Below, in pieces: positions 1 to 12,672 of a stretch of DNA of 64,000 nt (within the stretch, counting starts at the first letter, position 1; each line of letters starts with the position of its first letter). The notes beneath the pieces were generated by a model. That model worked only from the letters and a program-made list of their open reading frames with translations. It made no database searches and had not been told where the DNA came from. Position numbers and translations under genes: made by a program. The DNA is from Cyrtodaria siliqua (lineage: Eukaryota > Mollusca > Bivalvia > Adapedonta > Hiatellidae): contig JAWPHD010001818.1 of assembly GCA_037043455.1 (NCBI GenBank), positions 186,001 to 250,000 of the forward strand, written 5' to 3'.

Positions 1-12
1 GACCACGTAATG
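1..12. mobile_element. MITE family M, right terminus at window edge
   Basis: GACCACGTAATG equals the right terminal inverted repeat of the copy ending at 21616; the rest lies outside the window. Confidence 0.5.
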
Positions 13-157
13 TATCTTCTAAACTATGTTTGTGTCGGTTTTTCGTTAAATAAATTGTATAACGGGATTAAATTACACATCCGTCACATTTAATTGAAAA
101 TAAAATGTAAATATCAATTGTTTTTGGTATTCTAAGCGATATGTTCTTTTCAAACAG

Positions 158-242
158 ATGGAAAGTCCAGAAGGAGCGTTTACATTTGACCAGAAGATAA
201 AATGGTTGGAAAATCCGAACACCACAGGATTCTGGCCAAGAT
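158..242 (+). CDS. LGR1: LGR receptor, hinge exon (upstream of last ectodomain exon)
   Basis: An open segment of 28 codons plus one base follows a TTTTCAAACAG acceptor and ends at a strong GTAAGT donor (AT|GTAAGT). Its last base completes a codon with the first two bases of the 1346 exon (T+CG), giving ...FWPRSDNQSYNY. The peptide (MESPEGAFTFDQKIKWLENP...) would fall in the hinge between the leucine-rich repeats and TM1, a region of low conservation. I see no diagnostic residues, so the call rests on splice signals, phase and position. The start would be phase 0, unlike the phase-1 introns downstream. Confidence 0.5.
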
Positions 243-1345
243 GTAAGTGGACACAAACCATGTTATTATCGTCTCCGTACATATTTGAAGTCAAGCACCC
301 AAAGTTCCTTGTCATTAGCAAGAATTAAGATGTTAAATGTTAAGGAGTTAAGACATAAATACATATTCTGTTGTACATTATGTTTTTTTCAATATAACAT
401 GTTCATAATTTACCTTCTTGCCAATTCATATGAACAAGTGAATAGTGTATTTTGTAATAGTAAAAACACGTTAAAGCATCCAAGATAAGAGAATCGCTTA
501 TAATATGATTAACTGAACTGACATTTTGAAAATGCACTGATATCCTTTTTCAAAATTAAACATTACAGTACCTATTATAAAGCGTTATGCCTATTTAATA
601 GTCGTATATTTTACGCGTACCAATAGGATAGTAAGGTTGTGTTAGATAAAGAATGTGCCATACAAGATAATTCACCGTAAAGGATGTTCTATTTCTATTC
701 TAATACCCCTAAAATGTGAAAATAACGCACACATCTGAAATCTTTCGCATTGCTTTGCTTACTCTCCTAACGTTACAAATATCATTGAATATAAACGAGA
801 TATTTTAAACTAGGCTATAAAGTGCGGGTATATTAGAATAATATATTGCGTTTCTTGTATTGAACTTGTTTTCTTTCACTTTTTGGATTTAGTTTTTTCC
901 ATCTTCAAACATTTATTCCATCTTCAAACTTCAAGATGATTGCCTTGGCATGGCGTTTTTGCATACAAATATATTCAAGATGATTGCCTTGGCATGGCGT
1001 TTTTGCATACAAATATATTCATAAGAGAGATATTAAATGTTCTACGATTGAAACATGGCTAACAGTGTCATTCGGTTGATCGTGTCATTAACGATGCAAC
1101 CCGTAATAAGAGATATTCTGTAAATTACTTATTTTTTTCTGAAATCGATTTCAAATTACATCGTTTAAAATATACCCACATCTTAAACGGAGCCGATGCC
1201 CATAACCTTTCTCGGAGCCGAGACACAATTATGATAAGAAATTATTGTTAAACACATCAGAGATGGGACTAAGAACCTAATAAGCTTGCATATGGTACGT
1301 AAAGTTAATTTAAATCATGTTAAACTTTGTCTTTCATTTCGCCAG
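243..1345 (+). other. Intron of the LGR gene
   Basis: Bounded by GTAAGT at 243 and TTTCGCCAG at 1345. It contains a 44-bp tandem duplication at 931-1018 and otherwise AT-rich sequence in which I see no coding or structural signal. Confidence 0.5.
931..1020. repeat. 44-bp tandem duplication
   Basis: Two adjacent identical copies of a 44-bp unit beginning TCAAGATGATTGCCTTGGCA, inside an LGR intron. The identity suggests a recent slippage or unequal-exchange event. Confidence 0.9.
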
Positions 1346-1540
1346 CGGACAATCAATCGTACAATTATGCATATCCGTATCCCATCTACCCAATATACGA
1401 CGACTACACAACCAACGAAACAAGCCAAGGAATTATAATTGATACGGACAGCAACGAATCGTATGACGAACTTCCCTCCATCTTTGATGTTGAAAATATG
1501 GTCAGAGCAAAGCCACCGGTGGATTGCAGGCCAATGCCAG
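1346..1540 (+). CDS. LGR1: LGR receptor, hinge exon ending CRPMPG
   Basis: Acceptor CATTTCGCCAG, donor CCAG|GTATGC, 195 bp, phase 1 at both ends. It encodes an acidic Tyr/Asp/Ser-rich stretch (YAYPYPIYPIYDDYTTNETS...) followed by VDCRPMPG. In glycoprotein-hormone receptors the hinge carries an acidic, tyrosine-rich (often sulfated) segment and a Cys just before TM1 (CSPKPD... in TSHR). The Cys here, continued by PFLPC in the next exon, matches that layout. An NET glycosylation sequon lies in the exon. Joining to 5134 restores CRPMPG-PFLPCDD in frame. Confidence 0.8.
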
Positions 1541-1768
1541 GTATGCTTTCAGCATCAATCATACAATATATACTGAGCAATATAAATTTAGCACATACAA
1601 CACATACAATGCTTGTCATTTCCATTAACGAGATACAAAGCCGTGTATTTTCGGGATCGATGATAAAGTAACATAGATATGACCATTAGTAATAAAGCAA
1701 ATCTGAAAATGAAAATGAAGGTCATTTTAAAATTACGAAACTTGGAATATTTTTGTTTAAGAAATATT

Positions 1769-1923
1769 AAATATGTACCTGTGTTTTATCGGTGAATAAA
1801 ATACAGTTATGAGTTCAGATGGGTAGTAATTAAATCACGAGTGCGTTAGCACGAGTGATTTAATTACTAGCATCCGAGCGACAAACTGTATTTTATTCAC
1901 CGATAAAATACAGGTACGTATTT
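1769..1923. repeat. Long imperfect palindrome (foldback)
   Basis: The left arm (1769-1845) and right arm (1848-1923) are near-complementary: the ends read TACCTGTGTTTTATCGG and CCGATAAAATACAGGTA, and the centre reads AATCACGAGTGCGTTAGCACGAGTGATT. It lies in the intron between the hinge and TM1 exons and abuts a 169-bp tandem duplication. Confidence 0.85.
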
Positions 1924-2190
1924 ATTATTTCGATTCTAACAACAATAACCCCATTGTTTACGCAATTGTTGGTGCACTATATATTATCTCGGAGGTCAAG
2001 GTAATCAGGCTGCTAACGCACTCGTGATTTAATTACTAGCATCCGAACGACTAACTGTATTTTATTCACCGATAAAATACAAGTGCGTATTTATTATTTC
2101 GATTCTAACAACAATAACCCCATTGTTTACGCAATTGTTGGGGCACTATATATTATCTCGGAGGTCAAGGTAATCAGGCTGCTATGTTTA
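1855..2190. repeat. 169-bp tandem duplication
   Basis: Two head-to-tail copies (1855-2023 and 2024 to about 2190) starting GTGATTTAATTACTAGCATC differ at only a handful of positions. The first copy overlaps the right arm of the palindrome at 1769-1923, so the duplication includes part of the foldback. Confidence 0.9.
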
Positions 2191-2765
2191 CAGGCTGTTC
2201 CATTGACCGCCCCCGTATGCAAAGTTCTTCGTTTCAATGCACTAGTAGTCACGTGACAAACAATTAAGTCATTGCTTACGTCATATAGCTTGCGCTGTAT
2301 GACGTCAAACGTTCACACCTTGTTCAAGATGCTTATTAATGTTATATGTACTGATTCATATGATCCGTTTATACGGTTTGGGAGCATGGCAAGTTTCTTG
2401 TAATTAACATATCATTAAAATTACTAGTGAGTTTTCTTCGCGACGTATATTTACAAAGTGACGTCATGTAACGTGGCGCTTCCAACTCACGGCTGTTTCT
2501 TTGATTTGCATCTTAATCTTTAGAATAAAATTGATATGTAATATAAATTTAAATGTCATATTGACGTGGGACGTAATAGGTGGTGCGCCTTATATTTCCA
2601 TGTGAATAGATTCATTAAAACCGAGTCTGCTGCTTTTCTCTTTTATTTCTGTCAGTTGATTCCAGTGGATCCCATTTTCAGTATTTATTGACAGCTACAC
2701 CCGTTTATCTTGGCTTCATGTCGTAGTACGTATTGCAAATGTTGAAAATTACTTTGTAACCTTTA

Positions 2766-3135
2766 CGTCTCAAACCACAATTAATTGTCCATAGGATCCC
2801 ATTTTAATGTTTTTGTTCGTGGCATAGAGATAAAAAAGATTTTGGCAACATGTATTTATGCTTAAATTCTTCATTGATCCAATATCTGCATGTTATTAAC
2901 TTTTAACAAATATTTACCAGATTGAACTTTTTTTAATTTCATGTTTGCGTGACACCTATCAAAATTTAGACAAAAATACAACCCCGTGGAGATTAGACCC
3001 ATGATGTGTAAAATGAGGCAGAATTAGCTAGAAATCTTATATCAACATGCATTTTTCTGTGATCTCTTCCTAAAATGCTGTAGATTTAGAACCTGGTAAA
3101 GATAAATCAATGTATCCTGTAAAATGTAGAAAAGC
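2766..3135 (+). repeat. Dispersed ~370-bp repeat, copy 1
   Basis: Nearly the same sequence recurs at 12848-13220 in the same orientation, with small differences. It runs from CGTCTCA.ACCACAATTAATT to GTAAAATGTAGAAAAGCG. It has no long ORF and is probably a fragment of an interspersed element. Confidence 0.85.
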
Positions 3136-4119
3136 GAACTTGTTTTTTTTTACGATGAAGGCTAATACTTGATGATAGTGTTCAAGATACCGGAATGTTT
3201 TACGAGCATTAGCTTGGTTAATAGATGAGTGCCGAATGTTTAAATTGGACATTAATGCCGTAGACATAAATACTGAAAAGGTGATCCCTTGGAAGCAACA
3301 AACACAAATAAGACAGAAAAGTAGCAAACTCGGTTTTATTGAGTGTGTTCGTGAGAGGTAAGTATAAGACGCAACACCTCTCACGCCTCTTAGCACCGGC
3401 TTAAGCGATATTCTACTTAAAGTTATGGCTAATTTAAGGTCAGTCGTCTAACCATAGAACCATTAGCACTTCTTAAGAACATGGCATATTTAGTATTATT
3501 TATCATGAAAAAATATATGTATCAGTATATAGTCCATCATGTCGCAATATAAATTAACCTTGCGTGGTGTAATACTGCATCTATCTTATGAAATTGAAAC
3601 TAGTATTCCGTTCCAAAATAACGTTATCTCATTTTTTTATAAAGCGGTGAATAAGTGTGTACGCTTGTGTGCTAGTCTAATTAATGCGCAGTGCCTATTT
3701 AGTGTTTAAAATGCAACCTAGTACCAAAAAAGATCGGCTGTCTAGTGAATATGCCGTCAGATATTAAGGAACACATGAAAGCACAAGGTCTCTGGTTCAA
3801 ATACCATTCCTGGTAACGATTTTGTTTCGTGAAATATAATCGGAAACCATATGTTTTCTCTGTGATAAAAATTGTTAGTGATATTGTATGCATCTCAATC
3901 TAGCCCAAATACCGATCTTTTGGATATACGTGGAACTGAAATTACGTCCCCTGTGACTCATTCATATCCATGAGTTAATGCCTGTTTAAATGTAGTATAA
4001 AAATTATGTAGCTTTAAGGTACTCGCGCATAATTACTTTATCTTTCCATGTGTGCTTTTAAATAGTTTAAAGATAGCTTTAAACTAAATTGTTTACTAAA
4101 ATATAACAGTGCTTAAACT

Positions 4120-4320
4120 ATGGCTTAAAGGTAGATAATAGGGCTACCGCCTTGGAACGGTCAGTGGCGAAAAGGGCTGCTGGGTTTAAACCAGATTCTA
4201 GGGTGCACCAAACCGCACGCACCCTATTGTCATCCCAGAAAACGGGACAGAGTAAACAAAGATATCCCCGCCAGGTTATAATCTGATACTGTTCTGAACA
4301 GAACCATGAATTCAAGATTT
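4120..4320 (-). repeat. RT-element 3' tail fragment
   Basis: On the minus strand this matches the 3' tail that follows the RT remnant at 6900-7470 (landmarks: TGGTGCACCCTAGAA, a GGTTTAAACC box, CCGTTCCAAGGCGGTAGCCC). A short ORF on that strand has the same ...GLNPAA... residues. It is a transposon fragment, not a gene. Confidence 0.7.
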
Positions 4321-5133
4321 ACAACTTACTTGTAAAGGGATTTATTATCCTATTGATGATGATGAGGATTATTGTTTTTGACAATGTCGCCATTGGACGT
4401 GCTTCCTTGTTATCAAAAGATGCTAATACATTCTATGCTACTGTACTGGGAAAAGTAATTATACAGTTCGTGCCGTCAGTTAATACGGCATCCGTTAAAT
4501 GACCATTTGGTTTAGCTTTTTATTATAAGTAGAATATTGATATATACTGAAAGGAAAAAGAAACGCATAATGGGTATTTCCGCTAAATATTGTATGTCTA
4601 ATATGCTATTGCTAATCGAATGGTACAGGGCGACATTAGGCCTATCCTTTCAGAAAGAAGGTTTATACAGCACCGAACACACCAATAGTTACCCTTTAAA
4701 GTTTCATTATCGACAGAATACGCATTTGGCTCAATCAGGTGAGCAAACTTAGGCTTTTAATGTTGCAGTCTCTTAACATTAAACAAAATACTGAAATGGC
4801 TTGACTTTTTCAAGCGAAACTTCAACATTTATGAATTTCGTGTTACAGTGTATACTTTGATTAAAAAGTCTACTACATGACAGAGTTGTCCTTTCTGGAA
4901 TTAGTTGTAGTCCGTTTTGGTACAAACACGTTGAGATATATCTGGAATATTACGTCGAATTATATGTATATAATAGTTTAGTAAAGGCAATTTTTTGATT
5001 ATGCGTTTCTTTTTCCTTTCAGTATATTAAAGTATTCATAGCGGTATTATATAACTTAGTGCCAGTTTATACAACTGTTATCAAGCAGTCTATTTAAAGG
5101 GTATATTATCAAATCCATCATTATATGATTCAG

Positions 5134-5361
5134 GACCATTCTTACCGTGTGACGACCTGTTTGGTTGGTGGTCACTGAGATGTGGTGTATGGATCGTTTT
5201 CCTGTTGGCTGTTCTGGGGAACGGTGCCGTGTTGTTTGTCTCGATAACCAGCAGATCTAAGATGGACGTTACACGATTCCTTATCTGCAATCTAGCTATG
5301 TCCGATTTATGCATGGGCGTATATCTCGGCTTTTTGGCGGTTGTTGACGCTTCAACACTGG
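5134..5361 (+). CDS. LGR1: LGR receptor, exon encoding TM1-TM2
   Basis: Acceptor GATTCAG, donor CTGG|GTATGT, 228 bp, phase 1 at both ends. It reads PFLPCDDLFGWWSLRCG, then TM1 (VWIVFLLAVLGNGAVLFVSI with the conserved GN), intracellular loop 1, then TM2 (TRFLICNLAMSDLCMG, carrying the conserved N-L-A-x-x-D). It closely parallels TSHR/FSHR ([26 protein letters not shown]) and ends in VVDASTLG at the start of ECL1. The PFLPC cysteine corresponds to the NPCED motif just before TM1. The TM2 Asp (class-A position 2.50) is present. Confidence 0.92.
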
Positions 5362-6899
5362 GTATGTTACTACGAGTAATTATTCAAAATTATGCTACGC
5401 AGACCAATATCTGCTTTGTTCAAGACAAAGGTTGACAAAAATAACGTATATTTTTTATAATCTATCGAGAAAATAGTTAAAAGGTGTGATCTAGCATTTA
5501 TCGTATGTGTTTTAAAGTATCCCTCTTTACATAATACACATGTTAATAGAGATGTGAACATTTAACATTGGCCACGTGCTGAACTCAACAAAGATCTAAT
5601 ACAATTTTATGTAAAATTTAAAAGAAACATTCGCATCGAAGAGACTCGTGTAACATGTTGATTGAAACGAAAGTGGTTTTATATATTAAACTACCATACG
5701 AATGGGAAATTCAGTTGAAAGCAGACACTATGAGATTAGTTCCCACATGGATGACAATGTGAACTTTCTGATCTTATTTTGACCAGCACATTTATGGCCG
5801 TATATTTATGCAAGTTAGAAGAGCATTAACACAATGCTCATGTTGTGAAAATATATGGGAAACAAAGATATTTCAGCAAATAAGCTATATATGTAATCAA
5901 TGTTTGCAAGTTCTAGGCCCATATTCACAAAGCTTCTTAGCAATATCTTAAGTCAAATTTTATAAAAAATTAAACACATGTTTCTATCGATTTAAGACGT
6001 TGTCTTAATAATGTTAATAAGGTTATGGATAAATAAAACATAGAGATAAATATTTATCTTAAAATAGATGGTTTGTTGCGTCTATTTATAATATATGTAA
6101 AGTCGCTTTATGAATACGGGCCCTGCTGTCTTACTTCATTTTCCATTTGGTCTCAAGGGGCCTTTTCTTTTGGAAAAGGTCAAGTAAATCTTCGCCGCGA
6201 GCTAAACTTTGAGATAAGGTAAATGCATTGTATTTTTTATTTTTTTGGAAATATAAAATAAACCGAATTATGGTAAATCAATTTTTCCTCTTAAACATAA
6301 AATCGCGTTATATGTTTGGTAAAACGATAGTTGCGAATCGAATCTTCCTAGCACATTTTAAATAAGAAAATCTATAGGCGCAATAATGGCCTCATACTGA
6401 TATACTCCAGCAGAAATAAATTGTTACAGAGTGATGAATCAGTTTGCTTATGTGAAAACAAAACTTATTTTTGTGTTGAAAAAAAAACTAGTTGATTGAC
6501 CTTTATTTTGCGATAATAAATTCTTTTGTTTCAAGTTCTGAATAAATTTTGCAAAATGTATTTCAATGAAATGGTTATCAGTTTTAAAAGCTCGAAATAA
6601 ATGTGTCAGACAAGCGGTGGAAATGACAGCCTTATAGTTTACCCGAACAGAACGGAATAGAAACAGATCAATCTCAGGCAACATGAATTACAACATGAGA
6701 GAATAATAATGCAGACAACAAATTATACAATTGCTAATTATGAATTAAAAATAATAACACAGACACACACACTCAAACCCCACTTGATATGGTGGGAAAA
6801 GTTAAGGGGATAACAGTTGCATGGACTAACATTGCAGCTTTGAATGTTAAGCGTGTATATATATAAAAAAATAAACTTATTTACATCTTTCCATTGAAA

Positions 6900-7470
6900 A
6901 TGGTGAGATAATTAGCAAAATATATGATAAGAGAGATGATTTTAATGTTGATATTAATTATCCCCTTTTACATCCCCGAGCAACTTCTTATGGGGTCTAT
7001 GTGTCTCAATGTATTCGTTTTTCTAGAGCTTGTACTCGGGTTGAGTACTTTAATATTCGTAATCGTTGTATAACTAAAAAGCTACTCCATCAGGGCTAAC
7101 GTTACCATAAACGTCGTAAAACCTTTGCAAAATTGTATTATCGTAACCCTAATCTTCTTTCCAAATATATGAATATCAAAGTAATTTAAGAACTCTTCTG
7201 CGAAAAGGATTATCACAGCCTGACTTCTATGGTGACGTGATTAACAAACCTCGTAAGATCCTTGGTCATGATCACTTTCATACTATCTTTGTTAAACTTG
7301 TTAAAAGGTTTATCAGAAGAGGTTATGACCCTATCATTTTGCAACGCACTGCATGCTTGGTGGTGGGCCCATTTACAGTTCGCCATAATGATTTCCTCTT
7401 TAAATGTGCGATGATCGGACAGGCTGTGGACCTTATGATGTCGTCTACCTAAAGCCCAAAAGGAGTTGAC
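6900..7470 (+). pseudogene. Decayed reverse-transcriptase element ORF, C-terminal part
   Basis: In one frame the stretch 6910-7170 reads KIYDKRDDFNVDINYPLLHP, then RATSYGVYVSQCIRFSRAC and RYHKRRKTFAKLYYRNPN, with in-frame stops. After a frame change it continues as LLRKGLSQPDFYGDVINKPRKILG and RTACLVVGPF to about 7452. I recognise this as the C-terminal part of an RT-bearing retroelement polyprotein common in molluscs and other invertebrates; the clade is not certain. At least two stops and one frameshift show it is dead. It sits in the LGR intron between the TM2 and TM3 exons and is followed directly by its 3' tail. Confidence 0.7.
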
Positions 7471-7960
7471 GTTTGATGTTTGTCTGCAATCGTGTCTTTT
7501 CGTACCCTCAATGGTTTGTTCTCCTGTTGCTGTGGTTTCTGCCAAGTCAATGAGTACCTTCTTTGTGGCTTTCTATGCTTTTGTGTTTTTTTGTATTTAT
7601 ACACCAGGATCGTTATGTTTTACTTATATTGCCTATTAATGCTGCCTTGTTGGGTACAGAGTTGTTCACGGCGAGGATTTCTTTATTTACCCTGTCATGT
7701 TTAATTAGGTTGACAGTAGGGTAAGTGTGAGGTTTGGTGCACTCTAGAACTTGGTTTAAGTGCCCAGCGGCATTTTTGTCCCTGGCCGTTCCAAGGCGGT
7801 AGCCCTATTGTCAACCCTTTTGTGTTTGTGATGTCATATTTGGCCTTTTTTTCATCTTTAATGTTGTTCTTTGTTTCTGTGTGTGTTTGTGGTTGATTGT
7901 CGTCTTGAATGCTACTTTTACGCTTCGATTTATATATATATATGTATTGTTTAACCGTTT
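7471..7960 (+). repeat. 3' tail of the RT element
   Basis: Sequence directly downstream of the RT remnant. Parts of it recur at about ten other places in the window, which defines it as the retained 3' end of that retroelement. Landmarks in order: TTACTTATATTGCCTATTAA, TGGTGCACTCTAGAACTTGG, CCGTTCCAAGGCGGTAGCCC, TGTGTGTTTGTGGTTGATTG, TTGAATGCTAC. Confidence 0.75.
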
Positions 7961-8372
7961 GTAATAGAATTCGGACGAAAACTCACTGCTTGATTTGAAT
8001 TTCGGATGAAGAATGAGTTAGAAGCTCCTTATATTTAATAACAATTGCGTGACGGTAGAAATAGCCTGGAATGTATTTTTTATGCAGAGGGCATTTTAAG
8101 ATAGTGAAATTCGTCGCCAATATCAGTGTCACACAGAGTACAACGCCTTAAGTTGTATGGGATATACCAGTCGACAGATGTATTTTTCTTGCATACCGGA
8201 CAAGGATATCCGTCATTTTACCGGGGCTAGATATATCCATCTCACCCTAGGGTCGAGATAAAATTCACGCGCGCCAACATCCGGTATGCAGGAAAACATG
8301 CAAAACGTTAGTAACTGGCGGCGTCAACGTGCAACATGTCTCTGATATGCAAGAAAAAGAATCTATCATAGA

Positions 8373-8496
8373 TATTCGGTTCAGATAGGGAATTCCAACC
8401 CTCGGTAAAAGTGTTTTAATCGGAACCTCGGCAGAGCCTCGGTTCCGATAAAAACACTTATACCTCGGGTTGAAATTCCCTATCTTCACCGGATAC
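8373..8496. repeat. Hairpin MITE-like palindrome
   Basis: Arms TCAGATAGGGAATTCCAACC and GGTTGAAATTCCCTATCTTC flank an inner stem (GTGTTTTAATCGGAACC / GGTTCCGATAAAAACAC) with a short loop. About 124 bp in total, no ORF. Probably a non-autonomous foldback element in an LGR intron. Confidence 0.8.
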
Positions 8497-8639
8497 CCAT
8501 GAAAGATTCTTATAATCTTTGCTTAAACGTCTGACTTCTTCATCATTATATATTTCATGAGTTCGGTCTCATAAACGGTAGATTATATTGCGAATGTATA
8601 CTTACTTTTTTTTTTATATGAAAACCAAACGTTTGAAAC

Positions 8640-8720
8640 GTTCAGGGGCCGATTTGACCCAGTGAATAGCGGTTGATTTGAAATCATGAAATCCCGGGTT
8701 AAAACCTCAAGCAAACTCGG
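8640..8720 (+). repeat. Possible tRNA-like (SINE head) fragment
   Basis: GACCCAGTGAATAGCGGTTG resembles a pol III A box, and GGGTTAAAACC about 40 bases later resembles a degenerate B box. No cloverleaf acceptor stem was traced and no tail is evident. Confidence 0.3.
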
Positions 8721-8915
8721 CGGTCCCGTTTACCAGAGTATATTCTTCAAGCGCTTTAATGGACCAGAGAAATCTAATCATATGTTAGAATAGAAAAAAT
8801 GTTCCAGGACTCCTATGTTTCCTTATGTTTCCTTCCCCACTCTAGTAGCGATCCTGAATAGCATATAATGTGTTGATAAGCCGTGAAACAACATTAATTT
8901 GTTTCAACCTTGCAG

Positions 8916-9095
8916 GGGAATTCGAAAAGTATGCGGTGCGATGGCAGAGTAGCCCAGGTTGCCTCGTAGCCGGCTTTCTTGGTGTGCTGTCGAGCGAACT
9001 TAGTGTCTTTACACTGGTCGTCATCACGGTAGAGCGGTTCTATGCCATTTCCCATGCTATGCAGTTGGATAAAAGAGTGTCGCTCAAACATGCAG
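8916..9095 (+). CDS. LGR1: LGR receptor, exon encoding ECL1-TM3
   Basis: Acceptor AACCTTGCAG, donor TGCAG|GTATGT, 180 bp, phase 1 at both ends. It reads EFEKYAVRWQSSPGC (ECL1 and the TM3-top Cys that forms the conserved class-A disulfide), then TM3 (VAGFLGVLSSELSVFTLVVI), then TVERFYAISHAMQLDKRVSL. Type-A LGRs have ERW instead of DRY; here it is ERF. ISHAMQLDKRVSLKHA matches ITHAMQLDCKVQLRHA of TSHR, the strongest single piece of evidence for the subfamily. Confidence 0.93.
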
Positions 9096-9097
9096 GT

Positions 9098-9113
9098 ATG
9101 TATAGTATGTATG

Positions 9114-9151
<38 letters not shown>
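9098..9151. repeat. Microsatellite (TATG)n then (TA)n
   Basis: GTATGTATGTATG passes into an uninterrupted run of TA dinucleotides, immediately 3' of the splice donor of the TM3 exon. Confidence 0.9.
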
Positions 9152-9152
<1 letters not shown>

Positions 9153-10442
9153 TCGGTAAAAAAGGTTTTGGACCAGGGTATATAAAATCATATAAAAATT
9201 AAACTAGTGGAGAGAATTTAAGTATCTTTTTTTAGTAACCAAGGTCTTTCCTACTCGGTTAATTTGGTATCAGAAACATTAATTTACAAACAAGATTTGA
9301 TGTTAAACAAATATCGCGAACACACAAAGTCCATAAAATGTAACAGTTACAGACATTCGAGTAACCAATAAAAAGATAATTATGTTTTTGCAAACTTTCA
9401 TTGTAAACGATAATTATTGTTGATTGTTGATCTATTGTCAATTATCAACCAAGATAATAACGGTTATGGTCGAATGTCATGGTTCAGCGATCATTGTACG
9501 TGTTTATTCGACCAGGGACAAGTTCATGGAGTGTCATGGAGATGGTGGCGGTTATACTCATTATTGAGAAATTTTGCAATTTTTTTAGTGACCCTTAGTG
9601 CATTCGGAGAGCTACTGTGATTATTTACTGGTGATATTGTTTTGTTTATTTTATTTCATGTACTGGAATACAAAATTGTTTCTTTGATTTGATACATAGA
9701 ATATTAAAATCCGTCAACTGGTTTTCTTTTTATGCGCCATTATATGTCCTGGTCCAAAACTGTTTTTACCTAGTATATATATATCGCATTAATACACAGT
9801 TCCCACTGTCAATCAAGCTTATATTCGCAAGAGATTTGAGCCAATTAACATGTCGCCAGTTGTCAATCATTTATCCATTTCAACCAATCAAACCAGAACG
9901 ATACCTCCGACAAACAACAGCACGTGTATAAAGCACGTGCAACTATGTTATATCAACTATTGTCAATATACTCCGACATCAACAATAGGGCGGAGATATC
10001 TAAATACTGGCGACATGTCAGTTAAACGTTCATATATATATCAATGTTCAATCGATATTTACAACCATACCAAAAACACTTGTTTACCGCAAACAACTCT
10101 AAGATACAATATATCACATAGCCAATGTTTGTGGAAACTTGATCCAGGAACAATAGAGGGCGGAGCTATAAAGTGAATGTCAGAACTATCCATTCTGTAG
10201 CTACGTACTGCGAAATGTGTGGACTGGCATAAGTCGGCGCATGGCGACATCACATCAGCGCCGAAATTGTTAATTAAATAGTAGGTACGGCGTTGAATAT
10301 ACAAAATGACTTTAACAACATTTTACCTACGTACACAACAGGTAGTTAACAGTTATGTGTTTAATTGACGATGGTTACAGCATAAATTATCTTACGGAAT
10401 TTATTTAATATCAAATGAAAGTGATTCATACCACCCCCTCTC

Positions 10443-10470
10443 CACCACACACACACATACACACACACCA
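10443..10470. repeat. CA-rich microsatellite
   Basis: CACACACACACATACACACACAC run in a C-rich stretch within the large LGR intron (9096-17031). A short fragment of the RT-element tail (CAGCGGCATTTTTGCCACTG) follows at about 10520-10555. Confidence 0.8.
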
Positions 10471-12450
10471 TCCCCATCCACCCACCCTACCCACTTCTCC
10501 AACACCCGCCCCCAACCCCCAGCGGCATTTTTGCCACTGACCGTTCCAATTATCAAATCGTTTACGTTTGTGGAGTCGCATACTTTACGTCTTTGATGCT
10601 CTGCTACAAAGACACTACGAAGACACAACCAAGGTGTGATAGCTAGCATGAAAGAGTTATTTGATGTAATTGATTTCACTCTCGTTATAGATTATTTGAA
10701 AGAAGTCAGACTGACTCTATAGTCCATTAATATGTGTTCGTACTCGCATTGACTTCTTTACACACTTGTTGACGAGCACTTGTTGATCGTTCTATACACA
10801 GTTCCTTTTTCTTACCGTACCATTCGTTATTTGTAAATAGTTATGACTATACATATTTACCGTACGCTTTAATAATTTTCTATTTGAATGTCCTGTACAA
10901 CGTTTATGCATTCTTTTAGCAACATATTACTGCAGTAACTCTATGGAGTCTATAACTACTTTACTGACAACTCTTAATCGAAAGGGATGTCATTAAAACA
11001 TGGCACACGGAATTGACTATACAAACTGTACCTAATAAACATACAAACATAAGTATCCGCATGAGTATGTACATTTGCTCAAAGAATATGATTTAATAGT
11101 TTCTATATTCAGTTTCTAACTCCGCCCTCTTTTGTTCCATGGGTCAAGTACCCGCAAACATGGACCATGTGCCTTCACTGCATTTTACATTTGTTTGTGT
11201 GAATACATGTGCTTAAAGTACAAGTTTACCGTTTAATTTGCTCAAATCTCTAGTGGACATCAGCTTGATTGACTGATCGGAACAATTAATTGTCTTTGAA
11301 TGTACCCTTTTCTCGTGAATTTTTGAAAGCCTTTGTGGCAGTTTCATAGTCACAATTGCACGGGTAACTAGCATGTGAGTACAATGGCATAAAATAAAAA
11401 GCATATTTCATACAACGGAAGAAAACCTGAAAACTCCAAAATTGTATTACATTGCATATACTTATAAGCATGCAGGTTTAACGTTTACAATCGAGGTGCT
11501 TATTTGAATGATTGGTAACTACTTTAAGATTTTTGGATGTCCCTTTAACTTCGATTTTGTGAAACAGTCTTCAGGCAAATTTGCTTTGTTATTTTCTGAA
11601 ATCCTAATGTTTCTACATAACACATAGTGGTATTCTGAATACAGGTATAGATTGTTAGCACTATCATGTTCGAATATAATTCCCCCGTATGGTTGACGGG
11701 GTAGAATACAACCACTGCAAACCAACAAACACACCCAATCTCTACCAGAGTCATTTCTGACTCTGTCAACGGCAAAGAACATAGGTCGAACGGTTAGGTC
11801 ACGTGATTATTCAAAAAGGTTATGACGATGTTTATAATAAATCCTTTGCGTGATCCGCAAAGATAATGAGTTAATTTGTTTTAAGTAATTTTCTGCTATC
11901 GAGCCTCGGTTTGAAATGTTTACATATTCGTTTCGATTGAGGAGACCCAAGTACGTATTATTTGTGTAGTGAAATAGTCTCGATTAAAACTAAATTGTTT
12001 TCATGCATTATTTCAAATCTTGCAACATCTAATTTTTAGATGTTCTGAAAATTATATTTACACAAGAAATAGATTAGTTTGAGGCAAACATATTCAATTT
12101 TAACAGGTTTTACCAAAATCTAGTTAGCAGATATATATGTGAGTGCAAGGAACGATAACTCTGCGTGGGGATTGAAACACACCGTCACATGCAGAGGGGT
12201 AGGACCCCCACTTGCCCCACCCTTCCTTTCATATTCATTTTGTAATTGTTTATCATGCCCATTCAAGGTCTTTATCACGACACCGCGTATGCAAACGTGG
12301 ACACGTTGCTCCATCGTTAATGGAGTGTCTACTATAGAATTCGCAGCAACTCTTCAGTTCTGCAGGTAAGAAGGTTCTAGGCCCATTCTCCATATTGTAT
12401 CTTGATGTAAATGAAGGATGAGCCTGGCATGTTCATTTATGTTAGACGCC

Positions 12451-12672
12451 ATATCAAGTTCATGTGTTGGTGCGCTTTAAACCCCAATTCGATTCATTTC
12501 GAATATAATGTCAAGTCAAATAGCTCTCAGTTCTCAAAAGGTCCATGATAGATTGAATAAAACATTCAGTCCATCATGGATCTTTTGATAACTGAGAGCT
12601 ATTTGTCTTGGCATTATATTCGAATTGAATCGAATTGGGGTTTAAAGCGCACCAACACATGAAATGTGATAT
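12451..12672. repeat. Foldback element, ~100-bp arms
   Basis: The left end CATGTGTTGGTGCGCTTTAA is mirrored by TTAAAGCGCACCAACACATG at the right end. Complementarity continues inward through ATAGCTCTCAGTT / AACTGAGAGCTAT to a short loop near 12560. The outermost bases ATATCA / TGATAT extend it. About 222 bp, no ORF. Confidence 0.9.
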
